A stretch of DNA of 33,467 nucleotides from contig NZ_SSXE01000112.1 of NCBI RefSeq assembly GCF_021699195.1, positions 1-33,467 of the forward strand. The letters are read 5' to 3'. The notes beneath the pieces are model-generated. The model searched no databases. It saw nothing but the letters and a program-made list of their open reading frames with translations, and was not told the origin of the DNA. The stretch comes from Nonomuraea sp. MG754425 (GTDB taxonomy: Bacteria > Actinomycetota > Actinomycetes > Streptosporangiales > Streptosporangiaceae). Both the position numbers and the translations under genes were made by a program. Positions within the stretch are counted from its first letter, which is position 1. Each line of letters opens with the position of its first letter. This document shows positions 23,555 through 31,908 of this stretch, one piece after another.

Positions 23555-25033
23555 TCAGAACGTCACCAGCGGCTCCCCGATGAAGTCGGCGATGAAGTTG
23601 ACGAAGAAGAATCCGAAGAACAGGAAGTTGAGCACGAGGATGACGTAGTGCCACGGGCGCGGCCGGGCCGGGCGCGGCAGCCTGCTGTTGAGGTACATCA
23701 GCAGGAACGGGTAGATCAGCGCCCCGAGGTTCGACATGTTCGCCGACCATTCGACCAGCCCCACCGGCAGCGACTGGAAGATGACGATCGAGATCACCAC
23801 GAGCAGCAGGAGCATGAACGGGTAGTAGAAGCGGCGCGGGTCGCCCTCGATCAGCCTGCGCAGGCGCGGGCTGGTGGCGTTGGCGGCGTCCGTGGTCACC
23901 CGGACCATCGCCTCGAAGATGCCGAGCTGGGTCGAGAACAGGATCAGCACGCCGGCTACGAGCGCGACGTAGAAGACCACCTGCCCGTACTCGTCGCCGA
24001 GGGCGGCGGCCACGAACGTGGGCACGTTGGCCCGCGTGGGCCGCTCGCCCGCCAGCGCGACCGCCTGGGCCATGAGGATCGTGGGCAGCAGCATGCCGAG
24101 GACGGCGCCGACGAAGAACACGCCCCACATGTCCACCATGAGCAGCCGGTACCAGCGGCGCCACAACCCCCGGTTCAGCTCGTTGTCGGGGAAGGTGACC
24201 CCGCTGGCCAGGATCGGCTTCCGGTCGCCGCGCAGCCCGGAGATGTAGCCGACGCGGTGGCCCATGCCGTAGCCCTTGTCGCGGTAGTGGCCCATGACGT
24301 ACCAGTTCAGGCCCGAGGCCAGCGCGGTGAACCCGGCCAGGCCGCCGAGTTGGGTGGCGGTGATCCCGGCGGGCGGGGCGGCCGGGGTGACGAACCCGCG
24401 GATGCCCTCCCACCACAGCTCGAACGGCACCACGAGCAGGTCCACGGCCAGCAGGGTGATCAGGATGGAGCCGACCATCACCCAGTTGGCCAGTTCCAGG
24501 ACCCGGCTGATGCGGCGGGCCCCGGCGGTGATGAGGAACACCAGCACCAGCAGGCCGATGGCCCAGAGCCGCGGCTCGACGTCGTCGGGCCCCGGGGGCA
24601 CGCCGTGGACCAGCGCGTACACGCCCTGTCCGGCCGAGGCGGCCCAGCCTCCGGCGATGAACGCGAAGATCACGATGAGCACCGACAGCGGCACCCAGAG
24701 CGGCCAGCCCGGCGGCACCCGCCCCCAGCCGACCACGGGCGTCTCGCCGGTCGCGAGGACGTACCGGGAGCATTCGACGTTGTAGAAGGTCTGCAGCAGC
24801 GCCGAGACCAGGATGACCCAGCCGACGCCGACGAATCCGAACTGCCCCACGTTGAGGGGGCCGAGCAGCCATTCACCGCTGCCGATCGAGATGCCGAGAG
24901 CGATCAGGCTCGGTCCGACGGCGTACTTGAACAGTTCCTTGGGGCCGATTCTGGAGACCTTGAAGACCTCCTCCGGCGTGGGCAGGTCGGCGACTTCGAG
25001 GTCCGGACGGCTGACTCCGAGCGGGTGCGACAT
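23555..25033 (-). CDS. Nramp-like membrane transporter lacking the DPGN metal motif
   Basis: 492 residues with about eleven to twelve membrane helices in the Nramp/LeuT-type arrangement. At the first helix, where metal-transporting Nramp proteins have DPGN, this protein has GSGEW (SIGSGEWLLGP, about 49-59). I also see no MPH motif at helix six; the matching region reads GLNWYVMGHYRDKGYG. It is therefore unlikely to carry Mn2+ or Fe2+ in the usual way. The N-terminus has a family-type pre-sequence PTPEEVFKVSRIGPKELFKY. ATG 25033 has a strong aggagg eight bases upstream. It is the first gene of a tight pair with the DUF2264 gene (three bases apart), so it may import the compound that DUF2264 acts on. 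Confidence 0.85.
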   Translation of the reverse strand: MSHPLGVSRPDLEVADLPTPEEVFKVSRIGPKELFKYAVGPSLIALGISIGSGEWLLGPLNVGQFGFVGVGWVILVSALLQTFYNVECSRYVLATGETPVVGWGRVPPGWPLWVPLSVLIVIFAFIAGGWAASAGQGVYALVHGVPPGPDDVEPRLWAIGLLVLVFLITAGARRISRVLELANWVMVGSILITLLAVDLLVVPFELWWEGIRGFVTPAAPPAGITATQLGGLAGFTALASGLNWYVMGHYRDKGYGMGHRVGYISGLRGDRKPILASGVTFPDNELNRGLWRRWYRLLMVDMWGVFFVGAVLGMLLPTILMAQAVALAGERPTRANVPTFVAAALGDEYGQVVFYVALVAGVLILFSTQLGIFEAMVRVTTDAANATSPRLRRLIEGDPRRFYYPFMLLLLVVISIVIFQSLPVGLVEWSANMSNLGALIYPFLLMYLNSRLPRPARPRPWHYVILVLNFLFFGFFFVNFIADFIGEPLVTF

Positions 25034-25111
25034 CTCACTGCCTCCTGCCGCCCAGGGTGATCCCGAATTTCGGCGGCATCAAGGCCCAAATACCGTCTAA
25101 AAACGGATATG

Positions 25112-25573
25112 TCAGGCGTATTGCAGGTCGACCCGCACGATGCGCCCGCCGCCGACCGTGAAGTCGTAGTGCGCCTCCCAGCCGCCGGACCCGCCCGGAG
25201 CCCAGTGGACGAGCAGCTTCTGCCCGTCCCCCCGCCGCCCGGCGATCGACAGCACCCGCAGGGTCCCGCCGATCACCTCGCCGTCCGCCCACCGCCGGAT
25301 CGCGTCGTGCCCCTTGATGCTCCGGCTGACGTCGATGATCTCGGCGTCCGGGGCGAAGGAGGCGACCAGGGCGTCCAGGTCGCGGGCGTTCACCGCGTCC
25401 ACGTACGCCTGCGCCGCCGCGTCCACCCCCTCGACCGGCGTTCCGGTCGCCTCCGGCGCGGAGGCGCTCGTCGCCGGACCCGGCGGCGCGGTGACCGTGG
25501 CGGCGCAGCCGCTCGCGGCCAGGAACGGGACGACCGCGACCAGCGCGGCCCACTTCGCACGTTGCCTTCCCAT
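25112..25573 (-). CDS. SnoaL/NTF2-like lipoprotein
   Basis: 153 residues from ATG 25573. A lipoprotein signal (WAALVAVVPFLAASGC) with the Cys at about residue 23; the lipobox has Ala rather than Leu/Val/Ile at -3. After a Pro/Ser/Ala linker, a SnoaL-like domain follows: AAAQAYVDAVNARDLDALVA, then SFAPDAEIIDVSRSIKGHDAIRRW, ending in strands (HYDFTVGGGRIVRVDLQY). A helper or catalytic role outside the membrane is possible. The upstream frame to 25624 is open but would not start with a signal. A LysR-type dyad lies 49 bases upstream. Confidence 0.82.
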   Translation of the reverse strand: MGRQRAKWAALVAVVPFLAASGCAATVTAPPGPATSASAPEATGTPVEGVDAAAQAYVDAVNARDLDALVASFAPDAEIIDVSRSIKGHDAIRRWADGEVIGGTLRVLSIAGRRGDGQKLLVHWAPGGSGGWEAHYDFTVGGGRIVRVDLQYA

Positions 25574-25622
25574 GCCGACGATCCTGCGGCCCCGCCGCCG
25601 CGCGGGTCCAAGACCTGTCGCC

Positions 25623-25637
25623 ATAACCGCCGGCTAT
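25623..25637 (-). promoter_or_regulatory. Second LysR-type dyad, upstream of SnoaL-like lipoprotein
   Basis: On the minus strand it reads ATAGCC GGC GGTTAT, matching the dyad at 20954-20968 at 12 of 15 positions with the same spacing. It lies 49 bases before the ATG at 25573. The same outside regulator may control both genes. Confidence 0.45.
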
Positions 25638-25745
25638 GCCCCGCGCAGGGCGTCCGACCTGGCCGGACGGTCCGGGCGTGGCGTTGCGCCGCACCCCGCG
25701 GGGGGCTCCCTACAGTAAGGATCAACGTGACTTCTGGGGGAGATC

Positions 25746-26063
25746 ATGAAAGCTCAGCTCATCGCGGCGGGCGGCGTGCTCGCCGCCGCCGCGCTCGTGG
25801 CGACGGCCCCGCCGGCCGCCGCTCGGGACGGCTGCGACCTGACCGTGGCCGACGCCACCCACTCGGTGAGCATCGACGCCTGGGGCGTCTACGCCGGCCC
25901 CCGCGCCGCCGACGCGTGCCAGGGCGGCCACTGGGGGCAGGGATACCACACCAACTGGGGCACGCCGGGCACCTGGAGCGCCCCGACCTGGGGCGGCGGC
26001 GACTGGGGCGTCACGGGCTCGCGCGGCTGGAGCGACTACGTCCGGCCGGGCATCCGGTTCTGA
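25746..26063 (+). CDS. Small secreted Trp/Gly-rich protein of unknown function
   Basis: 105 residues. Shine-Dalgarno gggggag (25735-25741) then ATG. A Sec signal (MKAQLIAAGGVLAAAALVAT) probably ends at AAA near residue 27. The mature part has two cysteines (GCDLTVADAT and DACQGGHWG) and is rich in Trp and Gly (TNWGTPGTWSAPTWGGGDWG). That would suit a small cell-wall or sugar-binding protein, but I do not recognise the family. It is convergent with glgC, with 45 bases between them. Confidence 0.75.
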   Translation: MKAQLIAAGGVLAAAALVATAPPAAARDGCDLTVADATHSVSIDAWGVYAGPRAADACQGGHWGQGYHTNWGTPGTWSAPTWGGGDWGVTGSRGWSDYVRPGIRF

Positions 26064-26108
26064 CCGGAGACCGGTTCCGGGGGCGCGGGCGGGCGGCCCG
26101 CCCTCCGC

Positions 26109-27344
26109 TCACCGGTCGACGATCTCGTTCTTCCCGATCACCACGACCCCGCCCCTGGTCAGCGCGAAACGTGTGCGGTCGTAGTCGAGGTCGAACCCGA
26201 TGCGCGCCCCGTCGGGGATCACCACGTTCTTGTCGATGATCGCCTTGCGCACGATCGCGCCCCGCCCGACCTTGACGTTCTCCATCAGCACGGAGTCCTC
26301 CACCCGCGAGTGCGAGTGGAGCACGACCTTGGGCGACAGGATCGACCTGATCGCCGTGCCGCCGGAGACGATCACGCCGGGGGAGACCAGCGAGTCGATC
26401 GCCCGCCCGACCCGGTCGCCGTCGTTGTGCACGAACTTGGCCGGCGGCAGCGGGTCGTGCCCGGTGAAGATCGGCCACTTGTCGTTGTACAGGTTGAAGA
26501 CCGGATGGGCCGAGATGAGGTCCATGTGGGCCTCGTAGTACGCGTCGAGCGTTCCCACGTCGCGCCAGTAGCCGCGGTCGCGCTCGCTGGAGCCCGGCAC
26601 GATGTTGTGGGCGAAGTCGTACACGTCGGCCCCGCCGGACTTGACCAGCATCGGGATGATGTTGCCGCCCAGGTCGTGCTTGCTCGTGGGGTCGAGCGCG
26701 TCCTCGCGCAGCGCGTCGATCATCGACTGCGTCTTGAACACGTAGTTGCCCATCGAGGCGAACACCTCGTCGGGGGAGTCGGCCAGGCCCACCGCGTCCT
26801 TCGGCTTCTCCCGGAACGCCACGATCCGGCGCCCTTCGGGGTCGGTCTCGATCACGCCGAACTGGTCGGCCAGCGACAGTGGCTGCCTGATGGCCGCCAC
26901 CGTCACGTCGGCCCCGGAGTCCTCGTGCTGCTCGACCATCTGCCGCGGATCCATCCGGTAGATGTGGTCGGCCCCGAAGACGATCACGTGCTCGGGCATC
27001 TCGTCGTAGATCAGGTTCAGGTTCTGGAACAGGGCGTCGGCGGAGCCGGAGAACCAGCGCGGCCCGAGCCGCTGCTGCGCGGGCACCGGGGTCACGTAGT
27101 TGCCCAGCATCGCCGACAGCCGCCAGGTGCGTGAGACGTGCCGGTCGAGGCTGTGATTCTTGTACTGCGTCAGCACGACGATCTTCAGGAAATCGCCGTT
27201 GGCGAGGTTCGACAGCACGAAATCGATCAGCCGGTACATCCCGCCGAACGGCACCGCCGGTTTGGCCCGATCCGCCGTGAGCGGCATGAGCCTCTTGCCC
27301 TCTCCACCTGCCAGCACGACCGCAAGCACCCTCCGGGACCTCAT
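26109..27344 (-). CDS. glgC: Glucose-1-phosphate adenylyltransferase (ADP-glucose pyrophosphorylase)
   Basis: 411 residues. Makes ADP-glucose from ATP and glucose-1-phosphate, the first step of bacterial glycogen synthesis. The N-terminal nucleotidyl transferase starts VLAVVLAGGEGKRLMPLT with the sugar-site AKPAVPFGG. It has FGADHIYRMD (metal-binding Asp) and the family motif YWRDVGTLDAYYEAH, then a C-terminal left-handed beta helix (IRSILSPKVVLHSHSRVEDS) used for allostery. ATG 27344 follows TAGCGT (27357-27352) by seven bases, so the message may be leaderless; the longer open frame upstream is not coding. It is divergent from the glycogen/maltose-1-phosphate synthase gene, as in mycobacteria (Rv1213/Rv1212c). 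Confidence 0.96.
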   Translation of the reverse strand: MRSRRVLAVVLAGGEGKRLMPLTADRAKPAVPFGGMYRLIDFVLSNLANGDFLKIVVLTQYKNHSLDRHVSRTWRLSAMLGNYVTPVPAQQRLGPRWFSGSADALFQNLNLIYDEMPEHVIVFGADHIYRMDPRQMVEQHEDSGADVTVAAIRQPLSLADQFGVIETDPEGRRIVAFREKPKDAVGLADSPDEVFASMGNYVFKTQSMIDALREDALDPTSKHDLGGNIIPMLVKSGGADVYDFAHNIVPGSSERDRGYWRDVGTLDAYYEAHMDLISAHPVFNLYNDKWPIFTGHDPLPPAKFVHNDGDRVGRAIDSLVSPGVIVSGGTAIRSILSPKVVLHSHSRVEDSVLMENVKVGRGAIVRKAIIDKNVVIPDGARIGFDLDYDRTRFALTRGGVVVIGKNEIVDR

Positions 27345-27351
27345 GCCCAGG

Positions 27352-27357
27352 ACGCTA
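27352..27357 (-). promoter_or_regulatory. -10 box for leaderless glgC
   Basis: TAGCGT on the minus strand, seven bases before the glgC ATG, fits TAnnnT. No good -35 or Shine-Dalgarno is visible. Confidence 0.35.
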
Positions 27358-27490
27358 CCCCCAAATGGCCGTTCTATCGACGAAACCCCGCACGGGGAGC
27401 TTGTTGCTTGTCCGGTTTTGGAGCCCAATGTACGAACCGGGCATGCCGACCTTGGGCTTGTCGATGTGTTTTTCTTGCCGGGTCCGCCCG

Positions 27491-27496
27491 TAAGGT
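27491..27496 (+). promoter_or_regulatory. -10 box for leaderless glycogen synthase gene
   Basis: TAAGGT lies six bases before the ATG at 27503, matching leaderless geometry. A -35 is not evident and no Shine-Dalgarno precedes the ATG. Confidence 0.35.
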
Positions 27497-27502
27497 CGTC
27501 TC

Positions 27503-28669
27503 ATGCGTGTTGATCTGCTCAGCCGGGAGTATCCGCCCGAGGTGTACGGCGGTGCCGGGGTGCACATGGAGTACCTCGCCAGGGAGTTGCGGAAGCTGGC
27601 CGACGTACGCGTGCGCTGTTTCGGCGCCGACCGCGCCGAGCCTGGCGTGTCGGCCTACCGGGTGCCGGACGGGCTGGCCGACGCCAACGCCGCGCTGCAG
27701 GTGCTCGGCGTCGACCTGGAGATGGCCGCCGCCTGCGAGGGCGCCGACGTCGTGCACTCGCACACCTGGTACGCCAACTTCGCCGGGCACGCCGCCAAGC
27801 TGCTGCACGGCATGCCCCACGTGATCACCACGCACAGCCTGGAGCCGCTGCGCCCCTGGAAGGCCGAGCAACTCGGCGGCGGCTACGCGATCTCGTCGTG
27901 GGCCGAGCGCACCGCCCTGGCCGCCGCCGACGCGGTCGTCGCGGTGTCGGAGGGCATGCGGCGCGACGTCCTGGCCGCCTACCCGGAGATCCCGCCGCAG
28001 AAGGTGCAGGTCATCCACAACGGCATCGACACGGCCCAGTACGCCCCCGACCCCGGCACCGACGTCCTGGCCAGGCACGGCGTCGACCCGAACCGCCCGT
28101 ACGTCGTCTTCGTCGGGCGCATCACCCGCCAGAAGGGCCTGGTCCACCTGCTGCGCGCGGCCCGCTCCTTCGACCCGAAGGCGCAACTCGTGCTGTGCGC
28201 GGGCGCGCCCGACACGCCGGAGATCGCCGCCGAGGTGACCGGCCTGGTGCGCGGCCTCGGCCGCGACGGCGTGTTCTGGATCCAGGAGATGCTGCCCAAG
28301 CCCGAGGTGATCCAGCTCCTGACGCACGCGACGGTGTTCGTGTGCCCGTCGGTCTACGAGCCGATGGGCATCGTCAACCTGGAGGCGATGGCCTGCGAGA
28401 CCGCCGTGGTCGCGACGGCGACCGGCGGCATCCCCGAGGTGGTCGCCGACGGCGAGACGGGCCTGCTGGTGCCGATCTCCCAGGGCCCCGACGGCACGCC
28501 CCACGACCCGGAGCGCTTCGCCGCCGACCTCGCCGAACGCGTCAACACCCTGCTCGGCGACCCGGTCAGGGCGCAGGCCATGGGCGAGGCGGGCCGGGCC
28601 CGCGCGATCGGCCACTTCTCGTGGGAACGCATCGCCCGCCGCACCCTCGACCTGTACGCCTCCCTCTGA
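27503..28669 (+). CDS. glgM: GT4 glycogen synthase / alpha-maltose-1-phosphate synthase
   Basis: 388 residues. Retaining GT-B glycosyltransferase of the actinobacterial GlgA/GlgM type, using ADP-glucose from the divergent glgC. Such enzymes extend glucan or, as shown for mycobacterial GlgM, join ADP-glucose to glucose-1-phosphate to make maltose-1-phosphate for GlgE. Motifs: the acceptor/donor loop SREYPPEVYGGAGVH, VHSHTWYANFAG, the basic NGIDTAQY-to-VGRITRQKG segment, and the family pair in EPMGIVNLE (E-x7-E). Its length matches Rv1212c (387) rather than classical GlgA, about 480. It is often labelled glgA. Which product it makes cannot be decided from sequence, and glgE is not in the window. 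Confidence 0.93.
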   Translation: MRVDLLSREYPPEVYGGAGVHMEYLARELRKLADVRVRCFGADRAEPGVSAYRVPDGLADANAALQVLGVDLEMAAACEGADVVHSHTWYANFAGHAAKLLHGMPHVITTHSLEPLRPWKAEQLGGGYAISSWAERTALAAADAVVAVSEGMRRDVLAAYPEIPPQKVQVIHNGIDTAQYAPDPGTDVLARHGVDPNRPYVVFVGRITRQKGLVHLLRAARSFDPKAQLVLCAGAPDTPEIAAEVTGLVRGLGRDGVFWIQEMLPKPEVIQLLTHATVFVCPSVYEPMGIVNLEAMACETAVVATATGGIPEVVADGETGLLVPISQGPDGTPHDPERFAADLAERVNTLLGDPVRAQAMGEAGRARAIGHFSWERIARRTLDLYASL

Positions 28670-28706
28670 CCTGCCGTGCCGACCGGCCGCGCTGCCGGCC
28701 GTGCCG

Positions 28707-28735
28707 GGGCCGCCCCGCCGCGGGCGCGGCGGCCC
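28707..28735. terminator. Hairpin between convergent glgM and F420-type gene
   Basis: gggccgcc (28707-28714) pairs with ggcggccc (28728-28735) around a 13-base GC-rich loop, in the 70-base gap between two convergent genes. Other GC-rich pairings overlap it. A bidirectional terminator is plausible. Confidence 0.4.
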
Positions 28736-28739
28736 GCGC

Positions 28740-29153
28740 TCACCGCGCGCGTTCGAGCACGACGATCGGGATCTCCCGGTCGGTCTTCTGCTGGTACTCG
28801 TCGTAGTCGGGCCACGTCCGGGCCATGACCCGCCACATGTCCGGCTTCTCCCCGGACTGGGCCGTCCGCGCCGTGGCCGTGAACCGGTCGCCCATCACCT
28901 GCACCTTCACCTCGGGATCGGCCTGGAGGTTCTTGTACCACTGCGGATGGTCGGGATCACCACCCTTGGACGCCACCACCAGGTAGTCGTCACCGAACCG
29001 CTGATAGATGAGCGGCGTGGTGTAGGGCTTGCCGGAGTTGCGGCCCTTGGTGGTCAGCAGCAACACGGTGGTGTTGTTCCAGTCGTGTCCCTCGGCGCCG
29101 TCGGTCTCCTGGTAGCGCCGGACGTGTTCCTTGCCATAAAGCATGCAGCGCAT
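28740..29153 (-). CDS. F420-type nitroreductase family deazaflavin-dependent oxidoreductase
   Basis: 137 residues, close to the Ddn/FDOR-A group of small split-beta-barrel proteins that use reduced F420 to reduce quinones, nitro compounds and other electrophiles. The family core is visible: VLLLTTKGRNSGKPYTTPL (cofactor-phosphate site), YLVVASKGGDPDHPQWYKNL, and a terminal IPIVVLER strand after WPDYDEYQQKTDREI. ATG 29153 has gagggtggg upstream; ATG 29144 is a second choice. It is monomer-sized with no signal peptide. The usual physiological substrate is unknown, with quinone reduction as a family possibility. It is convergent with the glycogen synthase gene. Confidence 0.9.
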   Translation of the reverse strand: MRCMLYGKEHVRRYQETDGAEGHDWNNTTVLLLTTKGRNSGKPYTTPLIYQRFGDDYLVVASKGGDPDHPQWYKNLQADPEVKVQVMGDRFTATARTAQSGEKPDMWRVMARTWPDYDEYQQKTDREIPIVVLERAR

Positions 29154-29302
29154 CTACCCACCCTCAGGTGCCCTCACCATCACGCGGCGTGCCGTGAACA
29201 AGAAGTTAACGTGCCTGACACATTGTTTCCGCAGGTGCGTCCACCGCGCCTGACCGCCGGAGTCTCCTGTACGCGGACGCGCGCCGGTGAGAGCCTGGGC
29301 CC

Positions 29303-31903
29303 ATGACCGACCCGGCCGGGGCGCTGGCCGCCCGCATCGAGCGCTTCGAACAGGCCGCGGACCCCGGGCTGATCTGGGATCCCGCGGCGCTGTCCGAGGC
29401 CGAGCAGGCGATGCGGGACTGCGCCGGAGACCGGTCCGACGCGGCGGCCTGGCGGCTGATCGCGATGTTGCACCTGGCCCGCTACCGGCTCGACGAGCAC
29501 ACCGTCCAGGACGCCGCGGTGGCGGGCGCCTTCTTCGCCGCCGTCGCCGTCCTCGACCCCGACCGGCTGCCGGAACGGCTGCGCGGCCCGCACGCGCCGC
29601 CCGCCGCGTCGGCCGACACCTGGGCCGGGCTGGTGGCGGAGGTGCTCCGGCAGGTGGACCCGGCCGCGTACCGGCACGTCGGGCTGCTCGTCCACACCCT
29701 GGTCCGCCGCGCCGTGGCCGACCCCGCGCCGGAGGTGTGCGAGCGGCTCGCCGGGCTGCTGCTCCAGGAGTCCGCGCGCTCCGCCGACCCCTCCTGGGCC
29801 TCCGGCGCGCTCGGGCCGGTGGGGGCCGCGCTGGTGCGGCTGCACGGCGCGAGCGGCGAGCGGGGCGTCATCGACGACGCGGTGCACCTGCTGCTGCGGG
29901 CCGCGCTGGGCGACGCCGCGTACGCGCCGGACCTGGCGGCGGCGCTGGGCCCGGCGGCCGGTGACGACGATGAGCTCGTCAGGGCGTACCTGGCGGCTGC
30001 CGAGGCGCCCGCCGGCGGCCAGGACCGGTCGCGGGCGCTGCTGACGCTCGTCGAGCTGGCCCAGGCACGCGCGGCGGCCACCTGCGCCGACGGCGACCTG
30101 CTGGCCTTCATCAGGTTGGGGCAGTGCGCGCTGGACTTCTGGCACGAGCAGTGGGCGCATCCCGGGGTGCTGGCGCCGTACGCGTCCGGGCTCGTCGAGT
30201 GGTACGTCGTCACCGGCGACGAACGCTCGCTCGAAGCCGGCGTCGAGATGCTCGAAACCCTGCGCGTGCCGCCGGACGAGAGCACGCGGGGCCTCGGCAC
30301 GGACCCCGCCGTCCGGCTCGGGCTGCTCGGCGAGCGCCGCCTGCGCCGCCACCTCGTCACCGGCGACCTCGCCGACCTGGACGAGGCCGTGCACGTCCTG
30401 CGCGAGGCGGCCGGGCACGCCCCCGACGGCCATCCCGGCCGGGCCGGGCATCTGACGGTGCTGGCCGGGGCCCTGCACCGCCGTGCCGTCGTGACGGACG
30501 GCGACCCCGCCGAGGCCGTCGCCGCCGCCCGCGCCGCCCTGGCCGCACTCGGCGAGCAGGACCCGGCCAGGCCCGGCACGCTGCTGCTGCTCGGCCGGAC
30601 GCTCAAGCTCGGCCTCACCCCCGGCACCGCGGGCGAGGCCGTCGCCGCGTTACGCGAAGCCCTCGCGGCCGGGGGCCGGGCGTCCCTGCGCGTGGAGGCG
30701 TACGGGCTGGTGTCGGAGGTGCTGCGCTGGCGCGCCACGCACGCGGGCGGCCGGCGGGCCGACGACCTGCGCGAGGCCGTGCTCGCCGCCCGCCAGGGGG
30801 CCGAGCTGGCGCAGCGCACCTCGTCCGGGCAGGCCGGCGCGCGGCGGACGTTGTGCGAGGCGCTGCTGGCCCGCTACACGGCGCTGCGCGACCCGCTCGA
30901 CCTCACCGAGGCGCTGTCCCTGGCCGGGGACGGCGACGCCGCCCTGCTGTCCGGGCTCGACGCCCCGCCCGAGGTGGACGACCAGCTCGCACCGGCCGCG
31001 ACCGAACTGGCCCTGCGCCTTCCGGACGCGGACCAGGAGGTGGCGCTCGAACTGCTCGCACTGGCCGAGCGGGGGGCGGCGGAGCCGGGGGAGTTCCTGC
31101 TGGAGGTGGCCCAGCGGCTGACCGCCGCCGGGCGGGAGCGCGTCGCGGTACGGGTGCTGGACCGGGCGGCACGGGCGTTCGCGTCGGACGGGGCGAACGG
31201 GGCGGACGGGGCTTTGGCGCGGGGCGCGTACGCGCTGGAGCGGCAGGGCGCCGCACACGAGAGCCTGGCCTCCCAGACGGACACGGCCCACCACGCCATC
31301 GACGACCACACCCCTGGAGACCACGGCTCCGAGCGCCACGGCTCCGAGCGCCATGACTCGGAACGTCCCGGCTCCGAGCACCCCGGTTTGGTGCCGGGTG
31401 GGGAGTTCGGGAAGGCCCTTTCCGCCTACGAGCGGGCCGCCGCCATCCACCGCTCCCTCGCCGATCCACGCTCGGAAGCACGCCAGCTCCGCAACATGGG
31501 CCTCGTCCACCTGCGCATCGGCGACCCGGCCCGAGCCGTCGAGCGGCACCTGCGCGCGGCGGCCCTGTGCGAGGCGGCCGGGCTGCCGGTCGAGGAGGCG
31601 GCGCACCAAGGGGACGCAGCCGAGGCGTGCCTGGCGATGGGCGACCCGGCCGCCGCGGTCGCCTGCGCGGTCAGGGCCAGGGAACTGCACCTGGAGAGCG
31701 GTGACGTCCGGGCGGCGGCGCTGGCCCTCGTACCGGCCGCCAGGGCCGCCGTGGACCAGGACGACCTCACCGCGGCCGGTGAGCGCATGGCGGCCTGCGC
31801 CATCGAGCTGGAGGCGGCGGGGGAGTGGGAGGAGGCGTGCAGGACACTCGACGCGCACGCCGTCACGCTCGCCGGCCGCGGCCACCACGGCCGGCGAGCG
31901 TGA
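29303..31903 (+). CDS. Large TPR-repeat protein, N-terminal part (frame broken at 3' end)
   Basis: 866 residues of helical repeats, many with the TPR pattern (for example AVERHLRAAALCEAAGLPVE and FGKALSAYERAAAIHRSLAD). TPR arrays are protein-binding scaffolds; long actinomycete ones often end in a CHAT peptidase-like domain, which is not visible here. A low-complexity linker at residues 674-693 is made of HGSER-type five-residue repeats. The last residues (RGHHGRRA) look unlike the repeats and end at a TGA inside a 21-bp inverted repeat. The next gene overlaps as GTGA and continues TPRs in another frame. Most likely both are pieces of one protein. The ATG 29303 has only a weak Shine-Dalgarno. 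No signal peptide or membrane helix. Confidence 0.85.
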   Translation: MTDPAGALAARIERFEQAADPGLIWDPAALSEAEQAMRDCAGDRSDAAAWRLIAMLHLARYRLDEHTVQDAAVAGAFFAAVAVLDPDRLPERLRGPHAPPAASADTWAGLVAEVLRQVDPAAYRHVGLLVHTLVRRAVADPAPEVCERLAGLLLQESARSADPSWASGALGPVGAALVRLHGASGERGVIDDAVHLLLRAALGDAAYAPDLAAALGPAAGDDDELVRAYLAAAEAPAGGQDRSRALLTLVELAQARAAATCADGDLLAFIRLGQCALDFWHEQWAHPGVLAPYASGLVEWYVVTGDERSLEAGVEMLETLRVPPDESTRGLGTDPAVRLGLLGERRLRRHLVTGDLADLDEAVHVLREAAGHAPDGHPGRAGHLTVLAGALHRRAVVTDGDPAEAVAAARAALAALGEQDPARPGTLLLLGRTLKLGLTPGTAGEAVAALREALAAGGRASLRVEAYGLVSEVLRWRATHAGGRRADDLREAVLAARQGAELAQRTSSGQAGARRTLCEALLARYTALRDPLDLTEALSLAGDGDAALLSGLDAPPEVDDQLAPAATELALRLPDADQEVALELLALAERGAAEPGEFLLEVAQRLTAAGRERVAVRVLDRAARAFASDGANGADGALARGAYALERQGAAHESLASQTDTAHHAIDDHTPGDHGSERHGSERHDSERPGSEHPGLVPGGEFGKALSAYERAAAIHRSLADPRSEARQLRNMGLVHLRIGDPARAVERHLRAAALCEAAGLPVEEAAHQGDAAEACLAMGDPAAAVACAVRARELHLESGDVRAAALALVPAARAAVDQDDLTAAGERMAACAIELEAAGEWEEACRTLDAHAVTLAGRGHHGRRA
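31322..31381 (+). repeat. Four tandem 15-bp repeats inside the TPR gene
   Basis: cacggctccgagcgc occurs exactly at 31322-31336 and 31337-31351, then two diverged copies to 31381. They encode HGSER, HGSER, HDSER and PGSEH in frame. The linker is likely disordered, and the exact copies could vary in number by slippage. Confidence 0.8.
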
Positions 31904-31908
31904 CGGCG
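31858..31908. repeat. 21-bp perfect inverted repeat at the TPR frame break
   Basis: Arms 31858-31878 and 31888-31908 are exact inverted copies with a 9-base loop. The right arm contains the TGA that ends the first TPR frame and the GTG that could start the second. The arm sequence therefore looks like an inverted copy of coding sequence just upstream. Confidence 0.85.

Noticed and set aside
23555..25033. Mn2+/Fe2+ transporter MntH
   Set aside because: The DPGN motif is replaced by GSGE and the helix-six metal motif is missing, so a plain MntH call is not supported.
21596..25060. 1154-residue open frame on the plus strand opposite DUF2264 and the Nramp-like gene
   Set aside because: Composition (Arg/Gly/Pro/Val/His-rich, no domains) is that of an antisense shadow; the minus-strand proteins are clearly real.
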